Below, in pieces: positions 8,699-16,284 of a DNA stretch of 53,364 bases. The notes beneath the pieces are model-generated. The model did no database searches. It saw nothing but the letters and a program-made list of their open reading frames with translations, and had not been told where the DNA came from. Within the stretch, counting starts at the first letter, position 1. Every line of letters starts with the position of its first letter. The stretch lies in the NCBI GenBank assembly GCA_002967695.1, contig PUHN01000020.1, positions 1 through 53,364 on the forward strand, in the 5' to 3' direction. Both the position numbers and the translations under genes were made by a program. The stretch is from Rhodobacteraceae bacterium WD3A24 (lineage in GTDB: Bacteria > Pseudomonadota > Alphaproteobacteria > Rhodobacterales > Rhodobacteraceae).

Positions 8699-9886
8699 TC
8701 AGGCGCCGCCGTGGCGCCAGCCTTTTAGACGCGCGGCGAGATCGGCGATTTCGCCCCCGTCGATATTGGCGAAGGCGATGCGCATCTGCCGCGCGCCCGC
8801 GGCGCTGCCGGCGGGCGTGAACATCGTCCCCGGCAGCATCAGCACGCCCGCCTCGCGCACCAGCAGGGGCGCGAGGCTGTCGGACGGCTCGGCGAAGGGG
8901 TGTTCGAGATAGGCGAAATACGCCCCCGCCCCCAACAGGCGCCAGCCCGGCAGGGATGCGAAAGCCTCCTCCACCGCCGCCCGGCGGGCGAGGATTTCGC
9001 CGCGTTCGCGGGCGAGCCAGTCCTGCAGATTGCGCAGGCCCCACAAGGCGCCGCACTGGCCGAGCTGCGGCGCACAGATGGCGGCAGTGTCGAGGAACTT
9101 CTCGACCTGCGCCAGCCGCTCGGGCGCGGCGACGACCGCGCCGACGCGGTGGCCGGTCAGCCGGTAGGCCTTGGAGAAGGAATAGAGCTGGATCACCGTG
9201 CCGTCCGGGTCGGGCGCGGCGCGCAGGTCATGTGGCCGGCCGTCGGCCGAATGAAAATCGCGATAGGTCTCGTCGACGATCAATGCCAGCCCGCGCCGCC
9301 GCGCCAGCTCGGCAAAGCCGGCCATGACATCGGGCGGATACTCCGCCCCGGTGGGGTTGTTGGGCGTGACCAGCACGATCGCGCGCGTGCGCCCGGTGAT
9401 CAGGGCCTCGGCCTGCGCCGGCTCGGGGATCATGCCCGCCCCGCAGGGCAACGGGACCGCCGTCACCCCCTGCATGTCGAGCCACATCTTGTGGTTGAAA
9501 TACCACGGCACGGGCAGGATGACCTCGTCGCCCGCCTCGGCGAGCGTGGCCATGACCGCGCAGAAAGCCATGTTGCACCCCGCCGTGATGGCCACGTTCT
9601 CCGGCCCCGTCGCGCCGCCATAGGCCGCCTGCCACTGCGCGGCCAGCGCCTCGCGCAGCGCCGGCAGGCCGAGCGCGGGGCCGTAGAGATGGGCGCTGTC
9701 GTCGCCGAGCGCGGCCTCGGCCAGCGCCTTGCGCATCCCCTCGGGCGGCGGAGCCACCGGCGCGGCCTGGCTGACATTGATGAGCGGCCGCTCGGGCGGG
9801 AACGCAACCCCGTCGAGCCAGCGCCGCGCCTCCATCACCGGGGGCGCGGCGGTCGCGGCCATCGCCGGCGAAACGGGCGCGCTCAC
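8699..9886 (-). CDS. Class I/II pyridoxal-phosphate aminotransferase
   Basis: A 395-residue fold-type I aminotransferase. Visible PLP-site residues are Asn176/177 in TPNNPTG, Asp205 in LIVDETY, and the Schiff-base Lys239 in [10 protein letters not shown], followed by the phosphate-binding Arg in GHRVG. The family includes aspartate, aromatic and N-succinyl-diaminopimelate aminotransferases; the substrate cannot be read from sequence. It lies 12 bases downstream of gpt on the same strand, in a run fabI-gpt-aminotransferase that may be co-transcribed. Confidence 0.88.
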   Translation of the reverse strand: MSAPVSPAMAATAAPPVMEARRWLDGVAFPPERPLINVSQAAPVAPPPEGMRKALAEAALGDDSAHLYGPALGLPALREALAAQWQAAYGGATGPENVAITAGCNMAFCAVMATLAEAGDEVILPVPWYFNHKMWLDMQGVTAVPLPCGAGMIPEPAQAEALITGRTRAIVLVTPNNPTGAEYPPDVMAGFAELARRRGLALIVDETYRDFHSADGRPHDLRAAPDPDGTVIQLYSFSKAYRLTGHRVGAVVAAPERLAQVEKFLDTAAICAPQLGQCGALWGLRNLQDWLARERGEILARRAAVEEAFASLPGWRLLGAGAYFAYLEHPFAEPSDSLAPLLVREAGVLMLPGTMFTPAGSAAGARQMRIAFANIDGGEIADLAARLKGWRHGGA

Positions 9887-9898
9887 CGCAGCCTCCGC

Positions 9899-10396
9899 TC
9901 AGGTGCCGCGATAGGGTTCGACATATTGCAGCGCCATGTCCCAGGGAAAGAAGATCCACGTATCCTGGCTCACCTCGGTGATGAAGGTGTGCACCATGTC
10001 GCGCCCGGCGGGCTTGGCGTAGACCGTGGCGAAATGGGCCTCGGGGTAGAGATCGCGCACGAGTTCGAGCGTCTTGCCGGTATCGACGAGATCGTCGACG
10101 ATGAGCACGCCGGTGCCGTCGCCCATCACCTCGGCCTGCGGCGCCTTGATCAGGCGCGGCTCGGTCTGCTCCTGCCAGTTGTAGGATTTCACCGAAATCG
10201 TGTCGACGACGCGGATGTCGAGCTCGCGGCTGACGATCATCGCCGGCGCCATACCGCCGCGCGTGATCGCCACCACCGCGCGCCAAGCGCCGTCATCGGG
10301 GCCACGCCCGTCGAGCCGCCAGGCCAGCGCGCGCGCGTCGCGGTGGAGCTGGTCCCAGCTGACGTGAAAGCCCTTCTCGTGCGGCAGCCGGTCCAT
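9899..10396 (-). CDS. gpt: Xanthine phosphoribosyltransferase
   Basis: A 165-residue purine salvage enzyme converting xanthine or guanine plus PRPP to the nucleotide. The PRPP-binding motif [13 protein letters not shown] is present with the acidic pair Asp101/Asp102, and ITRGGMAPA (about 44-52) forms the other phosphate loop. Length and the C-terminal WIFFPWD pattern match bacterial Gpt rather than Hpt. Its start lies 3 bases after the fabI stop, suggesting co-transcription. Confidence 0.95.
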   Translation of the reverse strand: MDRLPHEKGFHVSWDQLHRDARALAWRLDGRGPDDGAWRAVVAITRGGMAPAMIVSRELDIRVVDTISVKSYNWQEQTEPRLIKAPQAEVMGDGTGVLIVDDLVDTGKTLELVRDLYPEAHFATVYAKPAGRDMVHTFITEVSQDTWIFFPWDMALQYVEPYRGT

Positions 10397-10399
10397 GGC

Positions 10400-11224
10400 T
10401 CAGACCTCCCCGCCGCCGTTTGCGGCGTGGATGTCGGGGGCGTCGACGGCCTTCATGCCCACCGCATGATAGCCGGCATCGACGTGGTGGACCTCGCCTG
10501 TCACGCCCGAGCCGAGATCGGAGATCAGATAGAGCGCCGACTTGCCGACCTCGTCCTGCGTGACGTTGCGGCGCAGGGGGGAGTTGAGCTCGTTCCACTT
10601 CATGATGTAGCGGAAGTCGCCGATCCCGCTGGCGGCGAGCGTCTTGATCGGCCCGGCCGAGATGGCGTTGACGCGGATGCGGTCCTTGCCCAGATCCTCG
10701 GCGATGTAGCGCACGCTGGCCTCCAGCGCGGCCTTGGCCACGCCCTGGATGTTGTAGTGGGGCATCACCTTTTCCGCGCCGTAATAGGTCATCGTCAGCA
10801 GGCTGCCGCCCTCGGGCATCAGCCGCGCCGCGCGCCGGCACATCGCGGTGAAGGAATAGACGGAGACATCCATGGAAACGCGGAAGTTCTCGGGGCTGGT
10901 ATCGACATAGCGCCCGCGCAACTCGGACTTGTCGGAATAGGCGATGGCGTGAACCGCGAAGTCAAGGCTGCCCCACTCGGATTCGAGGCGATCGAACAGC
11001 GCGTCGAGCGAGGCCTGGTCGTTCACGTCGCAGGGGATCACGAGATCGGAGCCCAGCGACGCCGCCAGCGGCGCGACCCGTTTCCTGAGTTGCTCGCCCT
11101 GATAGGAAAAGGCCAGCTCGGCCCCGTGGGCAGCCAGCGCGCGGGCGATCCCCCAGGCAATGGACTTGTCGTTGGCGAGGCCCATGATGAGCCCGCGCTT
11201 GCCTTCAAGGAGTCGTGTGGACAT
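10400..11224 (-). CDS. fabI: Enoyl-[acyl-carrier-protein] reductase (NADH)
   Basis: A 274-residue short-chain dehydrogenase of FabI type, which reduces the trans-2-enoyl-ACP in the last step of fatty acid elongation. Visible: the FabI-style nucleotide-binding start ([17 protein letters not shown]), the DVNDQ segment, and the catalytic Tyr157-x6-Lys164 in [14 protein letters not shown]. The start at 11224 ([10 protein letters not shown]) has GAGG eight bases upstream; another ATG at 11230 would have no room for a ribosome site. It diverges from pdxH. Confidence 0.96.
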   Translation of the reverse strand: MSTRLLEGKRGLIMGLANDKSIAWGIARALAAHGAELAFSYQGEQLRKRVAPLAASLGSDLVIPCDVNDQASLDALFDRLESEWGSLDFAVHAIAYSDKSELRGRYVDTSPENFRVSMDVSVYSFTAMCRRAARLMPEGGSLLTMTYYGAEKVMPHYNIQGVAKAALEASVRYIAEDLGKDRIRVNAISAGPIKTLAASGIGDFRYIMKWNELNSPLRRNVTQDEVGKSALYLISDLGSGVTGEVHHVDAGYHAVGMKAVDAPDIHAANGGGEV

Positions 11225-11341
11225 CGCCATCCTCGCCGAGCTGCGGATTTGTGCTTGTGCTTTAGGCGATCGCGCGGTTTGCATCAAGGCCGGGTGCGAC
11301 ACGCGGGCGCATCGGCCGATGAAACGGGCAGGGAGCCGGAG

Positions 11342-11947
11342 ATGAGCGAAAGAGGCGGCATTTTCGCGGGCGACGATCCGCTCGCCATCGCGCGGGCGTG
11401 GCTGGCGGAGGCTGAAGAGAGCGAACCCAACGATCCCAACGCGATGGCGCTCGCCACCGTCGATGCCGACGGGCTGCCGAATGTGCGGATGGTCCTGCTC
11501 AAGGAGATCGCGGCGGAGACCTTCGTCTTCTACACCAACTACGAAAGCGTGAAGGCCGCCGAGATCGAGGGCGCCGGCAAGGCCGGCTTCGTGCTGCACT
11601 GGAAATCGCTGCGCCGCCAGATCCGCGTGCGCGGCACGGTCACGCGCGAGGACGGCCCGCGCGCCGACGCCTACTACGCCTCGCGCTCGCTCAAGAGCCG
11701 GCTGGGCGCCTGGGCGTCGCGCCAGTCCCGTCCGCTCGAGTCGCGCGCCACGCTCATGGCCGAAGTCGCCCGCGTCAGCGCGCGCCACGGCACCACCCCC
11801 CCGCGCCCGCCCTTCTGGGGCGGCTATGCCATCACGCCGCTCGAAATCGAATTCTGGGCCGACGGCGCGTTTCGCCTGCATGACCGCTTTCAGTGGCGGC
11901 GCCAGAGCGCCCGCGACGACTGGGCCGTGGCCCGGCTCAATCCCTGA
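11342..11947 (+). CDS. pdxH: Pyridoxamine/pyridoxine 5'-phosphate oxidase
   Basis: A 201-residue FMN enzyme that makes pyridoxal 5'-phosphate in the last step of vitamin B6 synthesis or salvage. Recognised from RMVLLKE, FYTNYES, the FMN and substrate region [13 protein letters not shown], and the C-terminal FWGGYAITP followed by the RFQWRR end that binds substrate. GCCGGAG precedes the ATG. It diverges from fabI with a short gap. Confidence 0.97.
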   Translation: MSERGGIFAGDDPLAIARAWLAEAEESEPNDPNAMALATVDADGLPNVRMVLLKEIAAETFVFYTNYESVKAAEIEGAGKAGFVLHWKSLRRQIRVRGTVTREDGPRADAYYASRSLKSRLGAWASRQSRPLESRATLMAEVARVSARHGTTPPRPPFWGGYAITPLEIEFWADGAFRLHDRFQWRRQSARDDWAVARLNP

Positions 11948-12013
11948 TTTTTGCATTTTGCAATGACGCTTGGCTTGAAATCGTGTCCCTTACGTCTGAA
12001 ACAGGAGACGGGG

Positions 12014-12070
12014 ATGGGTGTGGGCATGTCGCCTGCGCCGAACGGATTGGGAACGGAAAAGCGCAAATGA
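12014..12070 (+). CDS. Putative 18-codon leader peptide coupled to the cold-shock gene
   Basis: ATG at 12014 lies behind a strong AGGAGA site (12003-12008). The 18-codon frame (MGVGMSPAPNGLGTEKRK) ends in TGA at 12068-12070, which overlaps the cold-shock ATG at 12067 as ATGA. The cold-shock start itself has only a weak site (GGAA). This fits translational coupling or a leader that meters translation. The frame is short, so coding by chance is possible. Confidence 0.4.
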   Translation: MGVGMSPAPNGLGTEKRK

Positions 12071-12600
12071 AGGATCAGTGGAGTGAACGGCAGCGCCTGC
12101 GCGGGCAGGTCAAATGGTTTGATCCCGGAAAGGGGTTCGGCTTCATCCTGAGCGAGGACGGCGGTCCGGACATATTGCTGCATGCCAATGTGCTGCGCAA
12201 TTTCGGGCAGAACTCCGTCTCCGACGGGGCCGGCATTTCGGTCGAGGTTCTCGAAACCGAGCGCGGAATGCAGGCCACCGAGGTGCTCGAGATCGTCCCG
12301 CCGGACCCGCAGCCGGTCCCGCTGGGCGAGGATGAGGGCGAAATGACGCCCGAGGAACTCCTCGAACTCGCGCTCGAGCCGGCGCGGGTCAAGTGGTTCG
12401 ACAAGGTCAAGGGCTTCGGCTTTGCCAACGCCTTTGGCAAGGCCGAGGACATCTTCATCCATATCGAGGTGCTGCGCCGGTCGGGGTTTTCCGACCTGCA
12501 GCCGGGCGAGGCGCTGTGTCTGCGCGTCGCCGAGGGCAGCCGGGGCAAGATGGCCGTGCAGGCCGCGCCGTGGGACGCCGCCCTTCGGGAAACCGGGTGA
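12067..12600 (+). CDS. Double cold-shock-domain protein
   Basis: A 177-residue RNA/DNA-binding protein with two cold-shock domains: residues about 12-78 (GQVKWFDPGKGFGFI) and 106-166 (ARVKWFDKVKGFGFA), joined by an acidic linker. The nucleic-acid-binding aromatics (KWFD, KGFGF) are intact in both. Tandem-domain proteins of this type are common in alphaproteobacteria and act as RNA chaperones in cold or stationary phase. Start at 12067; the same frame stays open upstream, but the preceding residues do not look like a cold-shock protein. The stop and the next start overlap (GTGATG). Confidence 0.92.
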   Translation: MKDQWSERQRLRGQVKWFDPGKGFGFILSEDGGPDILLHANVLRNFGQNSVSDGAGISVEVLETERGMQATEVLEIVPPDPQPVPLGEDEGEMTPEELLELALEPARVKWFDKVKGFGFANAFGKAEDIFIHIEVLRRSGFSDLQPGEALCLRVAEGSRGKMAVQAAPWDAALRETG

Positions 12601-13094
12601 TGGGTCCGGTGCGGTATCTGCGCCGGCTGGGCGCGCTGATGCTCGCGGTCTGGCTGGCGGCGGCGGGCCCGGCGCTCGCCGCCTGCCGCGCAGATGCCGT
12701 GGAGTTGCGCGGCGACTGGGGGCAGGCCCGCTTTCAGGTGGAGATTGCCGACACGCCCGAGACGCGCGCCCGCGGCCTGATGCATCGCGAGTCGCTGCCC
12801 CTCGGGACGGGGATGCTGTTCATCTATGATAGCCCCCAGAGCGTGAGCTTCTGGATGCGCAACACGCTTATCCCGCTCGACATGATCTTTGCCGATGCGA
12901 CCGGGGTCGTGCGCCGTGTCCATCATGAGGCCGTTCCGGGCGACGAGACGCCGATCCCCGGCGGCCCCGGCATCCTGGCGGTGCTGGAAATAAACGGCGG
13001 CCTTGCCGCCCGGATCGGCATCGACGCGGGCAGCGAGATGCGCCATCCGGCGTTTGCGCAATCGGGCGCCGCGCCCGCCTGGCCGTGCGAGTGA
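12600..13094 (+). CDS. Secreted DUF192 protein
   Basis: A 164-residue exported protein. The signal peptide (about residues 1-28: basic start, hydrophobic core, ALA-A cut site) is followed by the DUF192 domain with its hallmark ARGLMHRE, GMLFIYD and SFWMRNTLIPLDMIF blocks. The family's biochemical role is unknown. The ATG at 12600 overlaps the cold-shock stop; a GTG just before it is also possible. Probably co-transcribed with the cold-shock gene, with tRNA-Pro 52 bases downstream. Confidence 0.9.
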   Translation: MGPVRYLRRLGALMLAVWLAAAGPALAACRADAVELRGDWGQARFQVEIADTPETRARGLMHRESLPLGTGMLFIYDSPQSVSFWMRNTLIPLDMIFADATGVVRRVHHEAVPGDETPIPGGPGILAVLEINGGLAARIGIDAGSEMRHPAFAQSGAAPAWPCE

Positions 13095-13146
13095 TCGGCG
13101 ATCGGGGCTTTTCAGCGGGCCGGTGCGGCGCTAAGGACCGGAGCAT

Positions 13147-13223
13147 CGGGGCGTAGCGCAGCCTGGTAGCGCGTCGGTTTTGGGTACCGAAGGTCGTGAG
13201 TTCGAATCTCGCCGCCCCGACCA
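13147..13223 (+). tRNA. tRNA-Pro (anticodon TGG)
   Basis: A complete 77-base cloverleaf. Acceptor CGGGGCG (13147-13153) pairs with CGCCCCG (13213-13219), discriminator A, encoded CCA at 13221-13223. The D arm is GCGC...GCGC, the anticodon stem TCGGT/ACCGA has loop TTTGGGT with anticodon TGG, and the T arm is GTGAG-TTCGAAT-CTCGC. It reads proline codons. Confidence 0.97.
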
Positions 13224-13230
13224 TCCTCTC

Positions 13231-13271
13231 GCGCGGGCGCCGCGGAATTCTTGAATTCCGCCGCCGCGCGC
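13231..13271 (+). terminator. Hairpin just downstream of tRNA-Pro
   Basis: A perfect inverted repeat, GCGGAATT-CTTG-AATTCCGC at 13242-13261, is extended by imperfect GC pairing on both sides. It begins within 20 bases of the tRNA end. No T-run follows, so it may stop transcription weakly or protect or process the tRNA 3' end. Confidence 0.45.
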
Positions 13272-13325
13272 AGGTATCAAGGCACGACACCACCGGCGCA
13301 ATCGAAGAAGCGACACGGGTAGGAC

Positions 13326-14432
13326 ATGCCGCCGCATGCGCGCAAAGCAATCGCGATAGTGACAGCCGCCGCAGTGATCGGCGCGGCGGCTCTCCTGGCG
13401 ATGGCGGCGGCGCCGTCCCTTTCGACCCAGCCGCGCAGCGTCACCCCGCGCGGGGCGCTGACCCCGTCCGAGGAGACGACCATCGCGCTGTTCGAGCAGA
13501 CGCGCGCCTCGGTCGTCTCGATCACCACGGCGGGGCAGGTGTTCGACCCCTGGACGCGGCGCACCCAGCAGGTGCCGCGGGGGACGGGCTCGGGCTTCGT
13601 GTGGGACGAGGCGGGGCATGTCGTCACCAACAATCATGTCATCGAGGGCGCCAGCGGCGCGCGCGTCGCGCTGGCCGACGGCCGCTCGCTGCCCGCGCGG
13701 CTGGTGGGCACGGCGCCCTCGCAGGATATCGCAGTGCTGCGCATCGACCCCGAGGGGGAGATGCCGCCGCCCCTGCCGATAGGGCGCAGCGCGGATTTGC
13801 AGGTGGGCCAGTCGGTGCTGGCCATCGGCAACCCCTTCGGCCTCGACTGGACGCTGACGACGGGGGTGGTCTCGGCGCTCGACCGCGAGCTGCCGCGTGA
13901 GCGGGGGCCGGCCATCGACGGGCTGATCCAGACCGACGCCGCCATCAACCCCGGCAATTCCGGCGGTCCGCTGATCGATTCCGCGGGGCGGCTGATCGGC
14001 ATGAATACCGCGATCTACAGCCCCTCCGGCTCGAGCGCGGGGATCGGCTTTGCCGTTCCGGTGGACACCGTCAACCGCGTGGTGCCGCAGATCATCGAGA
14101 CCGGCCGGTACAGCCCGCCGACGCTGGGCGTGGTCCATGATGCGCGCATCAACGCGCTTGCCCGCCAGCGGGGTATCGAGGGGGTGCTCGTGCTCGGCGT
14201 TCGGCCGGGCTCGCCCGCCGAGGAGGCCGGGCTGCGCCCCGCCCGGCGCGGCGAAACGGGCGGACTGGTGGCCGGCGACATCATCATCGGGCTGGACGGC
14301 CGCGATATCGCGACCTCCGACGAGCTGCGCGGCGCGCTCGACGATCACGCGCCGGGCGACGAGGTCGAACTGCGCCTGCTGCGCGACGGCCGCGAGATTT
14401 CGGTGAAGGTCGCCCTCGCCCCGCCCGACTGA
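13326..14432 (+). CDS. Trypsin-like periplasmic serine protease, DegP/HtrA family
   Basis: A 368-residue protease. An N-terminal hydrophobic segment (about 7-29) acts as signal or anchor. The trypsin domain carries the triad His103 (TNNHVIEG), Asp133 (SQDIAVLRI) and Ser211 (NPGNSGGPL). One PDZ domain follows (about 265-360, LGVVHDARIN...). A single PDZ and this length are closer to DegS or HhoA-type proteins than to DegP, which has two. It should cleave misfolded or signalling substrates in the periplasm. It starts about 100 bases after tRNA-Pro and converges on the next gene. Confidence 0.93.
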   Translation: MPPHARKAIAIVTAAAVIGAAALLAMAAAPSLSTQPRSVTPRGALTPSEETTIALFEQTRASVVSITTAGQVFDPWTRRTQQVPRGTGSGFVWDEAGHVVTNNHVIEGASGARVALADGRSLPARLVGTAPSQDIAVLRIDPEGEMPPPLPIGRSADLQVGQSVLAIGNPFGLDWTLTTGVVSALDRELPRERGPAIDGLIQTDAAINPGNSGGPLIDSAGRLIGMNTAIYSPSGSSAGIGFAVPVDTVNRVVPQIIETGRYSPPTLGVVHDARINALARQRGIEGVLVLGVRPGSPAEEAGLRPARRGETGGLVAGDIIIGLDGRDIATSDELRGALDDHAPGDEVELRLLRDGREISVKVALAPPD

Positions 14433-14514
14433 GGCCGCCGCCGGGGCCGGCGGACCGCCCCCATCGCCTTTGCGTGGGGACGACGGCCTCACGGGGCTGC
14501 GCGGGCGGCGGGGG

Positions 14515-16107
14515 TCAGATCGTGAAGGCGAAGCTGTCGGTGCGCGCCCGGTCCCAGTATTTGGCGAAGGCCGGGTGGGTGACCGTGGCCGCCTCCAGCT
14601 CGCAGGCCTCGACCCAGCTGTACTGGCTCGCCGCCGAGCGCACCTCGCGGCTGTTGATGCGGATCATCAGGTGATGCGGGGTGAGATCGCTGGGATGGTC
14701 GAGCCCCGAGGACTCGACCGATTCCTTGAGCGCGTGCATCGTGTTGAAATGGAAATTGGCCACCCGGCGATACTTGTCGTTGACGTCGAGCGCGCGGTAG
14801 CGCCCCGGATCCTGCGTCGTCACGCCGGTCGGGCAGCGGCCGGTGTGGCAGGCCTGGGCCTGGATGCATCCGATGGCGAACATGAAGCCGCGCGCCATGT
14901 TGCAGCCATCGGCGCCCAGCGCGGAGGCGCGGCAGATGTCGAAGGCCGATATCAGCTTGCCCGAGGCGATCAGCTTGGTGTGCTCGCGGATGCCCAGCCC
15001 CACCAGCGTGTTGTGCACCAGCATCAGCCCCTCGCGCAGCGGCGCGCCGCGGTGGTCGGCGAATTCCACCGGGGCGGCGCCGGTGCCGCCCTCGGAGCCG
15101 TCGACGGTGATGAAATCGGGGATCAGGCCGGTCTCGTGCATCGCCTTGGCCATGGCGAACCATTCCCACGGGTGACCCACGCACAGCTTGATGCCCACGG
15201 GCTTGCCCCCCGAAAGCTCGCGCAGCCGCTCGACGAATTCGCACAGCCCGGTCGGCGTTGAAAAGGCGCTGTGGCCGGCGGGGCTGTTGCAGTCCTCACC
15301 GACTTCCACGCCCCGCGCCTCCGCGATGGCCTCGGTCACCTTGGCGCCGGGCAGGATACCGCCATGGCCGGGTTTGGCGCCCTGCGAGAGCTTGATCTCG
15401 ATCATCCTGACCTGATCGGAGCGCGCGCCCTCGGCGAACCTGTCCGGGTCGAAGGCGCCGCTGCGGTCGCGGCAGCCGAAATATCCGCTGCCGATCTGCC
15501 AGATCAGATCGCCGCCATGCTTTCGGTGAAAACGCGAAATCGACCCCTCGCCGGTGGTGTGGGCAAAGTTGCCCTCCTTCGCGCCGCGATTGAGCGCCTC
15601 GATCGCGGTCGGCGACAGGGCCCCGTAGGACATCCCCGAGATGTTGAGCACCGAGCTCTCATAGGGCTGGCTGCAGCGCGGCCCGCCGACGGTGATGCGG
15701 AAATCCGCGCTGTCGATATGCGAGGGGGTCACGGAGTGGTTGAGCCATTCATGCCCCAGTTCGTTGACGCCGACCAGCGTTCCGAAGGGGCGCAGGCCCT
15801 CCATTCCCTTGGCGCGGCGGTAGACCAGCGCGCGCTGCTCGCGCGAGAAGGGCACCTCGTCGCGGTCGCCCTCGACGAAATACTGCCGGATCTCGGGGCG
15901 GAAATGTTCCAGCAGAAACCGCAGCCGCGCCGAGAGCGGGTAGTTCTTGAGCACCGCGCTGCGGTTCTGGATGAAATCGTGAATCCCCAGCGCCGAAAGC
16001 GCCCCGGCGATCACGGCGATCGTCCAGCCGATCACCGGCGCGGTGAGGGCCAGCGCCAGACCCGCCGGCAAGAGAAGCAGGGCGATGAGGAACGGGATGT
16101 ATCGCAT
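14515..16107 (-). CDS. FMN-binding glutamate-synthase-like protein with membrane anchor
   Basis: A 530-residue protein of the GltB_2 (FMN-binding glutamate synthase family) group. Two hydrophobic segments at about 3-42 anchor it. The rest is the central/FMN barrel of glutamate synthase with SGMSYGALS, GGTGAAP, and a 3Fe-4S cysteine set Cys414, Cys420, Cys425 (GCIQAQACHTGRCP). The glutaminase domain of true GltB is absent, so it is not a stand-alone glutamate synthase; the electron acceptor and substrate are unknown. Start at 16107 is behind GGGGGAC; a longer frame to 16176 adds 23 non-conserved-looking residues. Confidence 0.87.
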   Translation of the reverse strand: MRYIPFLIALLLLPAGLALALTAPVIGWTIAVIAGALSALGIHDFIQNRSAVLKNYPLSARLRFLLEHFRPEIRQYFVEGDRDEVPFSREQRALVYRRAKGMEGLRPFGTLVGVNELGHEWLNHSVTPSHIDSADFRITVGGPRCSQPYESSVLNISGMSYGALSPTAIEALNRGAKEGNFAHTTGEGSISRFHRKHGGDLIWQIGSGYFGCRDRSGAFDPDRFAEGARSDQVRMIEIKLSQGAKPGHGGILPGAKVTEAIAEARGVEVGEDCNSPAGHSAFSTPTGLCEFVERLRELSGGKPVGIKLCVGHPWEWFAMAKAMHETGLIPDFITVDGSEGGTGAAPVEFADHRGAPLREGLMLVHNTLVGLGIREHTKLIASGKLISAFDICRASALGADGCNMARGFMFAIGCIQAQACHTGRCPTGVTTQDPGRYRALDVNDKYRRVANFHFNTMHALKESVESSGLDHPSDLTPHHLMIRINSREVRSAASQYSWVEACELEAATVTHPAFAKYWDRARTDSFAFTI

Positions 16108-16284
16108 CAGGCCGTCCCCCGCGGGGCCGGGCCGTCGAAGGTATGGCGCATGGTCGCACGTCTCCCTTACCGGCATTGGCCCGCGTCACGAAATTTCGCG
16201 CGGGCCCTGCGGCCGACGCTAGCCGCGCCGGCCCCGGCACGGCAACCGGTATTGCGCATCAAGTTGTCGCGAGACGCGGCACGC

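Noticed and set aside
8900-11947. 1015-codon open frame on the plus strand opposite the aminotransferase, gpt and fabI genes, ending in pdxH
   Set aside because: Only its end (from 11342) is pdxH. The rest is low-complexity Arg/Gly/His/Ala translation, the usual antisense artefact of GC-rich coding DNA.
13147-13271. tRNA-Pro as an integration site for the nearby island
   Set aside because: No integrase, no second copy of the tRNA 3' end and no direct repeat were seen, and the island starts 3 kb away behind ordinary genes.
14435-14453. GC hairpin CCGCCGG/CCGGCGG as terminator between HtrA and the GltB-like gene
   Set aside because: The loop is only two bases and no T-run follows; such sequences are frequent by chance at this GC content.
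13131-14492. 453-codon minus-strand frame ending in GRRDSNSRPSVPKTDALPG
   Set aside because: That tail is the well-known translation of the complement of a tRNA-Pro gene; the rest is the shadow of the HtrA protease.
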